From positions 1 through 35,102 of the forward strand of contig DQSX01000032.1 of NCBI GenBank assembly GCA_015663065.1: a stretch of 35,102 bases of DNA, given 5' to 3'. The DNA comes from Sulfurovum sp. GTDB taxonomy: Bacteria; Campylobacterota; Campylobacteria; Campylobacterales; Sulfurovaceae. The translations under genes and the position numbers were made by a program. The notes under the pieces were generated by a model. It had not been told where the DNA came from. It did not search any database and was given only the letters and a program-made list of their open reading frames with translations. This document shows, in pieces, positions 17,109-24,198 of the stretch (positions are counted from its first letter, which is position 1; each line of letters begins with the position of its first letter).

Positions 17109-18737
17109 TCAGAACAATATTTGCACAATATTCAGAATAAACATTACAATAAAACCCACTTTATAGACCATCATTTCATTTCTTTCAATGAACGAGAGAT
17201 TTTTATCGAAGTACGGTTTTACTCTCTGTGGATTATTTATTTCGTAGAGCATTTCGGAGTAGTTATGGTAGCGTTTGTCTGTATTGGTCTCAATAGCACG
17301 TAAAATGACACTCTCAAACCAGTCAGGTATTTTGGCATTCATTTTTGTCGGATGTATAGGTGTTTTTTCAAAAGAGGGATTTTGAAAAGGTTCTATCTCC
17401 CCAAAAGGAAATTTTTGGGTCAAAGCTTCATAGAGCGTCACACCTATGGCATACACTTCTGTCTGTTCGCTAATAGGTGCCTGTTCAAAACGCTCCGGTG
17501 CCAAATAGGATGGGGTACCCGCCCTTGACACATTGGTATACGCTTCTGTAATGGAACCAAAATCAACCATTTTAAATACAAACTTCTCTTTGCGTTTTGT
17601 CACAATGATATTTTCAGGTTTTATGTCACCGTGTACAAGGTCAAGTTTGCTCAGGAACTGTGACATATTAAGCAGAAACTGTGCCAACGCTATAGACATA
17701 TCGACCGTAATCGGCTTTTTAGCCACAAACTCTTTCAACGATACTCCATCGACATAAGACATGATGTAGTAACGGTGTGTACGCTTTTTGGGAATGACTG
17801 CTTTTGGGAAAAAACCTGCTTTGAGCCGTTTTGCCATCCAGACTTCTTTGACAAAAAAGTCTAAGATACTTTCATCTTCTATGGCTTCAGCAGGGGAAAA
17901 CTTAATAACATACTGTACTCCTTTGTTCACAGCAAGCCAGGTACGGTTGTTTTGGATCAGAGCCTTAACAAGTTTATAACCATCTATGACATCCCCCACT
18001 TTATACTTCTCTTCTATGATCAGATCGGACTGTTTAAGCTGCAGTCTGGGGTCAAGTTCTTTGATCTCCAGAACCACTGCAGTGGTATCATCGGGTAGTT
18101 TGTCATCATACGCTTTAGAAGCTTTTTTCACTAAAAAAGAGGCTCCCATATGTAGTCCCTCTGCCAGAACCTTTTCTGACAGTACCGTATAGAGACCGTC
18201 AGAACAGAGCAGTATCTGGTCTTTTGCCTGAAGATTGTTCTCAAAGTAGTACGGGTCTACAGTTGTTTCAAGGCCTATGGCAGCGGTCAGTACACCTTCC
18301 ATGCCCTCTTCTTCCATTGCATGATCATAAGAGAGTTGTGTAAAGCCTTCCTTTCTTTTTAAATAGATACGGCTGTCTCCCACATTGGCACCATAGAGTC
18401 TGTCACCTTCTATGACCACCAGCGTCATGGTTGTTACCAACTCTTCACGTTCATACTCTTCCATAGACTCAAGGTAAAGCACCCTGTTGATGTTTTCAAT
18501 GAAGTGTTTGATGGATTTTTCCATACTCCAGGACCTGGGTCTGTTCTTTAAAGAGTGCACCAAAAAATGGGAGACACGTTTTGCAGCTTCAGCACCCTGC
18601 ATAGCAGAGCCCACACCGTCGCAAACTACTGCCACAGTAATGTTCTCCAGGACTTTGACTTCAAAAAAATCATCTCCTTTGAGCTGTGTACCTTTTGCTA
18701 AAGTAAATCCTGATGTATCTATGGTTTGTTTGGACAT
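17109..18737 (-). CDS. PP2C phosphatase / Ser-Thr kinase fusion with C-terminal membrane anchor
   Basis: A 542-residue bifunctional signalling protein. Residues 1-240 are a PP2C phosphatase: K-G-D-D (20-23), VVCDGVGSAMQG (Asp40), GANVGDSRIY, LLCSDGLYTVL and LPDDTTAVVLEI are the metal-binding blocks. Residues about 250-500 are a Hanks-type kinase: Lys279 in VIKF, Glu of the alpha-C helix in FVKEVWMAK, HGDIKPEN with catalytic Asp371 (HGD instead of HRD), Asp392 in DFGS, and APERFE. The glycine-rich loop is not obvious. One membrane helix closes the protein (VGFIVMFILNIVQILF). Such fusions are known beside nitrate transporter genes in Pseudomonas nitrate-assimilation clusters (from memory). The promoter carries the same operator spacing as narK and nirA. 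The substrate is unknown. Confidence 0.92.
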   Translation of the reverse strand: MSKQTIDTSGFTLAKGTQLKGDDFFEVKVLENITVAVVCDGVGSAMQGAEAAKRVSHFLVHSLKNRPRSWSMEKSIKHFIENINRVLYLESMEEYEREELVTTMTLVVIEGDRLYGANVGDSRIYLKRKEGFTQLSYDHAMEEEGMEGVLTAAIGLETTVDPYYFENNLQAKDQILLCSDGLYTVLSEKVLAEGLHMGASFLVKKASKAYDDKLPDDTTAVVLEIKELDPRLQLKQSDLIIEEKYKVGDVIDGYKLVKALIQNNRTWLAVNKGVQYVIKFSPAEAIEDESILDFFVKEVWMAKRLKAGFFPKAVIPKKRTHRYYIMSYVDGVSLKEFVAKKPITVDMSIALAQFLLNMSQFLSKLDLVHGDIKPENIIVTKRKEKFVFKMVDFGSITEAYTNVSRAGTPSYLAPERFEQAPISEQTEVYAIGVTLYEALTQKFPFGEIEPFQNPSFEKTPIHPTKMNAKIPDWFESVILRAIETNTDKRYHNYSEMLYEINNPQRVKPYFDKNLSFIERNEMMVYKVGFIVMFILNIVQILF

Positions 18738-18767
18738 GTGCTGCCTTATGGTTTTGTCTATAGAACG

Positions 18768-18821
18768 ATTATACCATTCTATGACATATTTTTTTGTATT
18801 TCTTTGATTAAAATATGTTCA
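18768..18821 (-). promoter_or_regulatory. Promoter with degenerate operator for the phosphatase/kinase gene
   Basis: On the minus strand an extended -10, TGG-TATAAT, occupies 18776-18768. A TGATTAA-N3-TTAATCA-like palindrome sits at 18805-18821, read on this strand as TGAACAT-N3-TTAATCA: the promoter-proximal arm is perfect and the distal arm keeps 4 of 7 bases. Its centre (18813) is exactly 40 bp from the first base of the -10 box (18773), the same distance as in narK, nirA and amtB1. Inference: this gene belongs to the same regulon. Confidence 0.6.
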
Positions 18822-18902
18822 GTTGGACTATAAATAATTTTGATGACAATTCCGTGACATTTCTATGTTACACTGTTTACATAACTTTTCTAGGGGATCT
18901 TC

Positions 18903-19121
18903 ATGACGGTATATAAAGTGATCTATTTGAACCACTATGGTGAACAAGTTGCAGAGTTTGGTTATTATAAAGATAAACTTGATGCTGAAAAAAGAGTATT
19001 TGACGTAAAATTAAAAGCATCTCAAAACGGGAAAGTGGAAATTCAAGATGTTTTTGTACATGAAAGTTCTTATGAGACAAACGAAGACAAGGTCGTGAAC
19101 GATGTCTATGGCTTTAAATAA
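18903..19121 (+). CDS. Small protein of unknown function (72 aa)
   Basis: I do not recognise this family. The 72-residue product begins MTVYKVIYLNHYGEQVAEFG, has no membrane segment, no cysteines and a mixed charge pattern; alternating strands and one helix (KDKLDAEKRVFDVKLKASQNG) would suit a small alpha/beta fold. A good ribosome-binding site (AGGGG) precedes the ATG. An extended -10 candidate (TGT-TACACT) lies at 18866-18874. It is divergent from the kinase/phosphatase gene and convergent with the nitrate transporter gene, so it sits inside the nitrate island on the opposite strand. Confidence 0.7.
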   Translation: MTVYKVIYLNHYGEQVAEFGYYKDKLDAEKRVFDVKLKASQNGKVEIQDVFVHESSYETNEDKVVNDVYGFK

Positions 19122-19143
19122 CATAAAGGAGAAAGCCTTTATG
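19122..19143. terminator. Hairpin between convergent orf72 and narK
   Basis: CATAAAGG (19122-19129) and CCTTTATG (19136-19143) form a perfect 8-bp stem with a 6-base loop in the 26-bp gap between two convergent genes. It may act in both directions, although no long T-tract follows. Confidence 0.45.
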
Positions 19144-19147
19144 CAGA

Positions 19148-20428
19148 TCAGATCATTCCTCCGGCACTTGCTCCCCATGTTGTTCTCCATCGTGTCTTCA
19201 CAAAGCTGAGTCCTGCGATCGCCACAAGTACCACTGCTGCAAAGATAAGAAAACCGATCATGTAGCCGTCAAAAGCACCTTTTGACCAACCTAAGGTTTT
19301 AATCAGCGCTGTACCGCCGAGACCACCTGCAGCCCCGACAATCCCTGTCATAATACCGATATCTTTACCAAAACGCTGCGGTACCAGTTGAAAGACCGAA
19401 CCGTTTGCCATACCCAAACTTGCCATAATGAGAAAAAGTACTGCAATAGCAACAAAAAATGGTAGTTTTGCTATTGCCAGCAGTGTCACAAGTGCAGCAA
19501 CTGCTCCGTAGAAAAAGTAAAGTGCTTTAACGCCACCTATTTTATCGGCGATGCTTCCCCCTACAGGTCTGAGTACAGCTCCCGCAAAGATGGTCAGGGC
19601 ACCAAAGTACCCGGCGATGACTTTTACGTTAGGTTCAGAAAAGACATCCAGCCCAAAAGCTGACATATCTGCCTGGTAAGTATTCATCAAATAGACTTTC
19701 ATATACCCTGCAAATCCTACAAAACCACCAAATGAGATGGCATAAAAAAGATTGAACCACCAAGTATCTTTGTCTTTGAGTAATTTTCCATAATCTTTTA
19801 GTTTTTTAGGTCTTACTTTATAGACAGACTCCGGAGCATTTTTCGCGATGAATGCATAGGCAATAAATACTACGATCGCCATAATGGCACCAACTAAAAA
19901 TACAGACTCCCAACCCCATTTTTCAGCGATCTTAGGCGCAAAAAGGAAATCGATAACCACACCGATATTACCAGCCCCCGCAATACCAAGTACGACTCCC
20001 TGAAGTTTTGGCGGGTACCACTGTCCTGCCTGTGGCAGCGCCACAGCAAAAGAGGCACCGGCAAAACCAAGTCCCAATGCAACAAGAAGTAAAGCATTAT
20101 AGGTAATGCTCTCCCCCATGAAGTATGCGGTTAAAAGTGCTACTATCACCACTGACTGTGCCATCAGTGCTGTTGCTTTTGCACCCAGTTTGTCTACACC
20201 AAAACCAAGCAGTATCCTTAAAAATGCTCCGGACAAGATAGGAAGAGAAAGCAAAGTCGCTTTTTCACCTGCTGTCATGATGTACCCTGTTACTGCCAAG
20301 GCTTCTGCGATCTCAGTAGAGAGTGGACCCAACATCGTCCATACCATAAAACTCATATCGAAATATAAAAATGCCATAAATAAGGTAGGTGCATGTCCCT
20401 GTCCTTTTAATGCTTTAAATCCTGCCAT
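19148..20428 (-). CDS. narK: NarK/NasA-type nitrate (nitrite) transporter
   Basis: Major-facilitator transporter of the nitrate/nitrite porter family, with about 12 membrane helices in 426 residues. The family signatures are visible: GFAGASFAVALPQAGQWYPP in helix 5, GAGNIGVVIDFLFAPKIA, and GAAGGLGGTALIKTLGW in the second half, the G-x-x-G-G-x-G-G type nitrate-binding motif. It should import nitrate for the divergent nirA-dmsBC-nasA operon. The start has a strong AAGGAG ribosome-binding site. Transport direction and nitrate versus nitrite preference are not readable, but the assimilatory context favours nitrate uptake. Some annotators would call it nasA; I kept narK to avoid confusion with the reductase gene. 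Confidence 0.93.
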   Translation of the reverse strand: MAGFKALKGQGHAPTLFMAFLYFDMSFMVWTMLGPLSTEIAEALAVTGYIMTAGEKATLLSLPILSGAFLRILLGFGVDKLGAKATALMAQSVVIVALLTAYFMGESITYNALLLVALGLGFAGASFAVALPQAGQWYPPKLQGVVLGIAGAGNIGVVIDFLFAPKIAEKWGWESVFLVGAIMAIVVFIAYAFIAKNAPESVYKVRPKKLKDYGKLLKDKDTWWFNLFYAISFGGFVGFAGYMKVYLMNTYQADMSAFGLDVFSEPNVKVIAGYFGALTIFAGAVLRPVGGSIADKIGGVKALYFFYGAVAALVTLLAIAKLPFFVAIAVLFLIMASLGMANGSVFQLVPQRFGKDIGIMTGIVGAAGGLGGTALIKTLGWSKGAFDGYMIGFLIFAAVVLVAIAGLSFVKTRWRTTWGASAGGMI

Positions 20429-20458
20429 TGTATCTCCTTAAGATAATTTATTTAAGGA

Positions 20459-20514
20459 AGTATATAATATTATTAAGCCACACAAAACTTTTTATTGATT
20501 AATTTTTAATCAAT
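20459..20514 (-). promoter_or_regulatory. narK promoter and perfect operator
   Basis: The operator at 20494-20514 is the longest palindrome of the set: arms ATTGATTAA and TTAATCAAT, 9 bp each, perfect, with a TTT spacer. Its centre is 20504. On the minus strand a TATACT -10 box runs from 20464 to 20459, so centre to first base is exactly 40 bp. The operator would be centred near -52 relative to transcription start, a position suited to an activator of a sigma-70 promoter. Confidence 0.7.
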
Positions 20515-20574
20515 CATACATTGTCCTTATTCCCTTGCCTTGTATCTATATTCCATTAAAAATAAATTTTGCAT

Positions 20575-20628
20575 TGATTAAATTTTAATCATACTGTTTC
20601 TATTTTAACGTCTTCTTCCTGCTATAAT
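20575..20628 (+). promoter_or_regulatory. nirA operon promoter and perfect operator
   Basis: The operator TGATTAA-ATT-TTAATCA lies at 20575-20591, centre 20583. An extended -10, TGC-TATAAT, has its hexamer at 20623-20628. Centre to first hexamer base is 40 bp. No -35 box is visible. This and the narK site lie back to back in the 233-bp divergent spacer, 79 bp centre to centre. Confidence 0.72.
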
Positions 20629-20661
20629 AAAAACAACAATATATACGAAAAGAGAAAGTCA

Positions 20662-22581
20662 ATGGAAGCATTACAAAAAGCACGTGAAGCAAGATCTAAA
20701 AAAGTTAATAAAGTAGAAGCAACCAAAGCACTCAAATCCCCTATGGATGTCTATGAAAGACTTGAAGAGATCGCAGCAGCAGGGTATGAAAACTTAAGTA
20801 AAGAAGATTCGGCCTACTTTTTAAAATGTTTTGGACTTTTTGACAAAGGTGAGTACTTCATGCTAAGAGTACGTGTACCTGCCGGACAGCTTAGCAATGA
20901 CGAAGCCATCCGCATCGCAGAAGTAGCTAAAAAGTATGGTGATGACTACATCGATATCTCCACACGTATGCAGATCGTTCTGCGATATATCAAGATAGAG
21001 AACATAGCCACTGTCCTGAAAGAACTCAAGGAAGTGGGTCTAACGACCTTTCAAACCGGTGCAGACAATACAAGAAATACAGTATCTGACCCACTGGATG
21101 GTTTGGCTTACGACAATATCATTGAGACCAAACCTCTCATTGATACACTTGAAAACACTTTTATAGAAAATCCAGAATGGATCTCTACACTTCCCCGAAA
21201 ATTCAACATAGGTATATTGGGTTCTCTTTCAAACTCCTGCAATATCTTTGGACATGACTGCTGTTTTGTACTGGCACAAAAAGAGGGTATTTTTGGTTTT
21301 AACATTTTCCTTGGGGCACGTGTGGGTGTGCAGGCAAAAGATGCCAACCTCTTTGTCACAACAAATGAAATACCTGCCTTTTACACTGCGTTACTGAATG
21401 TCTATAAAACCTACGGGTACAGAGACAACCGAAACAAGAACCGTCTACACTTTTTACTCACAGACGTAGGCATACCCACTTTTGTAGAAGCAGTAAAGAA
21501 AGAGGCAGGATTAGACTTTGCAGATGCCGGAGTAACCATGGTTCAGTCACAGAACATTGCCCTTGGAGCTAACAAAGTCCTGCTGAAAGACGGTACTTTT
21601 GCCTACAAGATCATTGTACCCTCAGGGATCTTTTCAGGGACGGATCTTATCGCATCTGCAAACACAGCAAAAACATTCGGTTCGGGGGACATTAGACTCA
21701 CTTACGACCAGAACCTCTACCTCATCAATGTACCTTCTGAACAACTCTCTGCACTTGAAGAGAGTGCACTGGTAAAGAAATATGCCCAGTATCATAACCT
21801 CTATTTTCAGGATATGATCGCCTGTGCAGGTACCAAAACCTGTTCTTTTGCTGTCATTCCCAATAAATCCGATGCCATTGAGATGGCACACTTCCTCAAC
21901 TCTGAAGTACCTTTGAACAATGCCGTTATTCGTATGAACTGGTCAGCCTGTCCTAAAGGCTGCGGTATCCACGGCATTGCCGACATTGGATTTGAGGGGT
22001 GTAAAGCCAAAGATGCTGAGGGAAAACGTGTGGACGGTGTGCATATTTTTGTGGGTGGCAAGATCACCCGTGAAGCCAAAGAGGCACATACCCTGCACAA
22101 ATCACTTCCTATCACAGAAGCGAAACATCATGTGAAATATCTGCTGAAAACCTACGCTGACAACAAAGAGAGAGCAGAAACCTATGAAGCATTTGATGAC
22201 AGATTTTTAAGCCGAAATTACAGTTTTCAGGCACTGGGTTTTTTCACAAAGATCAACTACATTTTAAATGACAAACTGAATCTCAACATTCCGTTTGAGC
22301 TTGAGAAAGAACCGACGACCTCCAAAAGAGAAGCGTATGAACTTTTTGCCTTTGGACTCAAGCTCTTTAAACTGCTTAGCGGTGAAAAACGTTTTGAATC
22401 TGTAGACGGACTGCTTCCTACCCTTGTAAAACCAAGAAAGATCACACGTGATGAAATTTCCAGGATCAATCCAAAAGTACCTCTAAAATTATCTGAAATC
22501 ATATATAATATGACCCATGAGAACAAAAATGAAAGAGCACAGGTATTTTCAGAATTGCTAGTGGCTTTAAAAGAAGTATAA
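20662..22581 (+). CDS. nirA: NirA-type siroheme nitrite reductase with unusual C-terminal extension
   Basis: Cytoplasmic siroheme/[4Fe-4S] enzyme, expected to reduce nitrite to ammonium with six electrons, probably from ferredoxin. The nitrite/sulfite reductase repeats are visible, and the cluster/siroheme ligands are Cys388 and Cys394 (C-A-G-T-K-T-C) plus Cys430 and Cys434 (C-P-K-G-C). The arginine-rich substrate region includes STRMQIVLR. Position next to narK and a NasA-type reductase favours nitrite over sulfite. The core seems complete by about residue 525. The remaining 110 residues are unusual: 557-574 and 602-635 resemble helices F to I of a protein-kinase C-lobe. It starts the operon; dmsBC follows after 1 bp. 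Confidence 0.88.
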   Translation: MEALQKAREARSKKVNKVEATKALKSPMDVYERLEEIAAAGYENLSKEDSAYFLKCFGLFDKGEYFMLRVRVPAGQLSNDEAIRIAEVAKKYGDDYIDISTRMQIVLRYIKIENIATVLKELKEVGLTTFQTGADNTRNTVSDPLDGLAYDNIIETKPLIDTLENTFIENPEWISTLPRKFNIGILGSLSNSCNIFGHDCCFVLAQKEGIFGFNIFLGARVGVQAKDANLFVTTNEIPAFYTALLNVYKTYGYRDNRNKNRLHFLLTDVGIPTFVEAVKKEAGLDFADAGVTMVQSQNIALGANKVLLKDGTFAYKIIVPSGIFSGTDLIASANTAKTFGSGDIRLTYDQNLYLINVPSEQLSALEESALVKKYAQYHNLYFQDMIACAGTKTCSFAVIPNKSDAIEMAHFLNSEVPLNNAVIRMNWSACPKGCGIHGIADIGFEGCKAKDAEGKRVDGVHIFVGGKITREAKEAHTLHKSLPITEAKHHVKYLLKTYADNKERAETYEAFDDRFLSRNYSFQALGFFTKINYILNDKLNLNIPFELEKEPTTSKREAYELFAFGLKLFKLLSGEKRFESVDGLLPTLVKPRKITRDEISRINPKVPLKLSEIIYNMTHENKNERAQVFSELLVALKEV

Positions 22582-22582
22582 G

Positions 22583-24190
22583 ATGACAATAGAACCTTTA
22601 AGCAAACATACTCCTCTGGAGAGTTTCATCAAGCACAAAAATGAGACCGGTATGCAGTGTGGTAATTACAGCATTGACATTCCTGAACTGAAAGAGGGAG
22701 AGCAGTATCGTTTTCACTTCGATGCCACTGCCTGTGTAGGCTGCCACTGTTGTGAAGTCGCCTGTAATGAGCAGAATGCAAACCCTGACGACATCAAATG
22801 GCGACGAGTAGGCGAGATGGAGATGGGAGAATTCCCTGACACCCTGCAACTCTTCAACTCTATGAGCTGTAACCACTGTATAGACCCGGAGTGTCTTAAA
22901 GGCTGTCCTACAGAGTCATACATTAAGCTAGACAACGGCATCGTCTGGCATGACGATCCAAGCTGTATCGGTTGTCAGTACTGTACCTGGAACTGTCCTT
23001 ATGAAGTGCCTACGTTCAATCCTGACCGAGGCATTGTGACCAAGTGTCATATGTGTGTAGACAAACTTGAAGCAGGTCAGACTCCTGCCTGTGTACAAGC
23101 CTGTCCTGGCGGTGCCATAGAGATAGAAAGCGTCAACATAGAGCAGTGGCTTGCAGAAGATATGGAAAAAGAGGGTGTTGCGCCACATCTTCCAAGCATC
23201 GACATTACCAAACCCACTACGCGATATACACTACCTGAGATCAAAGAGGGAGAAGAGATACGTCCTGCGGATGAACACCTTTTAAAACCAGCACACACTG
23301 AGTTGCCTCTTGTCTTTATGACTGTACTGACACAAGTCTCACTAGGTGCATTTTTTGCCCTCTTTTTAGGGCAACTCCTGTACTCTTTAGGATTTAATCT
23401 ACCTGAACCAAATCTGACTATGGCTATTTTAGCCTTTTTACCTGCTGCCATCGGTCTGCCACTCTCAGCCCTGCACCTTGGACGCCCCATTAAAGCTATG
23501 TCTGCCATGAAGAACTGGAGAAGCTCCTGGCTCTCAAGAGAAGCCATTGCTTTAGGTGCCTACACAGGTCTTGCTACCCTGGTAGCAGCACTCTACTTTT
23601 TTAAGCTCAACGGCTTTGCACTGCTCTTTGTGGAAGCAGTGACGTTAAGCATTGGTATATTCGGCATTTATGCCCAGTCCATGATCTACCGTATTAAGGC
23701 ACGTCCTGCATGGAACAGAAAATCAACCACTAAAAGATTTTTTGGTTCAGGCTATGTAGGCTTTTTACTCATCGCCATGGTCCTACTCATTTCCAATGGT
23801 TCTCAGGGTGCCATTGTCCTCTTGGCAGTGACCCTTCTCACAGGAATGGGACAGGTTCTAGTGATCTTTGAAGAAGTCATGTTCTACCGTCATTTAGACA
23901 AAGAAGATCCACTCTACTACCAATACAACAGAACAAGGATCCTGCTTCAGGAGCATTTTCCAAAAGTCAAAAAGTTCAGGGTTTACTCTTTGGCACTGTT
24001 TGCTTTGACACTGCCACTCTTCGCCATACTCTTCACGGCTAGTGGATTGGCCAACCTTGCAATCGTAACTTTGACTGTAGCAACTGTAGGTGCGTTTATC
24101 TCTGAACTGGCAGGACGCTACCTCTTCTACAGAACCGTAGTACCGTTAGGACTGGCTGGGAATTTCTTTGCCGGTAATCAGAGACATTAG
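22583..24190 (+). CDS. Fused DmsB-DmsC-type iron-sulfur / quinol-anchor protein
   Basis: A 535-residue electron-transfer protein joining two subunits that are usually separate. Residues about 40-200 are a DmsB/NrfC-like ferredoxin with four cysteine clusters: C51-x2-C54-x2-C57-x3-C61, CNHCIDPECLKGCP, CIGCQYCTWNCP, and CHMC plus CVQACP, enough for four [4Fe-4S] centres. From about residue 240 there are around eight membrane helices of the DmsC/NrfD-like anchor, starting LPLVFMTVLTQVSLGAFFAL. No signal peptide precedes the ferredoxin part, so it should face the cytoplasm. It lies between nirA (1 bp) and the nitrate reductase gene (8 bp) and most likely feeds quinol electrons to that enzyme. Confidence 0.88.
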   Translation: MTIEPLSKHTPLESFIKHKNETGMQCGNYSIDIPELKEGEQYRFHFDATACVGCHCCEVACNEQNANPDDIKWRRVGEMEMGEFPDTLQLFNSMSCNHCIDPECLKGCPTESYIKLDNGIVWHDDPSCIGCQYCTWNCPYEVPTFNPDRGIVTKCHMCVDKLEAGQTPACVQACPGGAIEIESVNIEQWLAEDMEKEGVAPHLPSIDITKPTTRYTLPEIKEGEEIRPADEHLLKPAHTELPLVFMTVLTQVSLGAFFALFLGQLLYSLGFNLPEPNLTMAILAFLPAAIGLPLSALHLGRPIKAMSAMKNWRSSWLSREAIALGAYTGLATLVAALYFFKLNGFALLFVEAVTLSIGIFGIYAQSMIYRIKARPAWNRKSTTKRFFGSGYVGFLLIAMVLLISNGSQGAIVLLAVTLLTGMGQVLVIFEEVMFYRHLDKEDPLYYQYNRTRILLQEHFPKVKKFRVYSLALFALTLPLFAILFTASGLANLAIVTLTVATVGAFISELAGRYLFYRTVVPLGLAGNFFAGNQRH

Positions 24191-24198
24191 GAAATAAA

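Noticed and set aside
20494..20591. The palindromes read as FNR/CRP-family boxes (TTGAT-N4-ATCAA)
   Set aside because: The TTGAT and ATCAA parts are present in the narK site, but the gap between them is 9 bases, not 4, and the other sites lack the outer T/A. The spacing does not fit an FNR or CRP dimer.
20662..22581. NirA as an assimilatory sulfite reductase
   Set aside because: The cysteine pattern fits both, but the operon with nitrate reductase and the divergent nitrate transporter favours nitrite.
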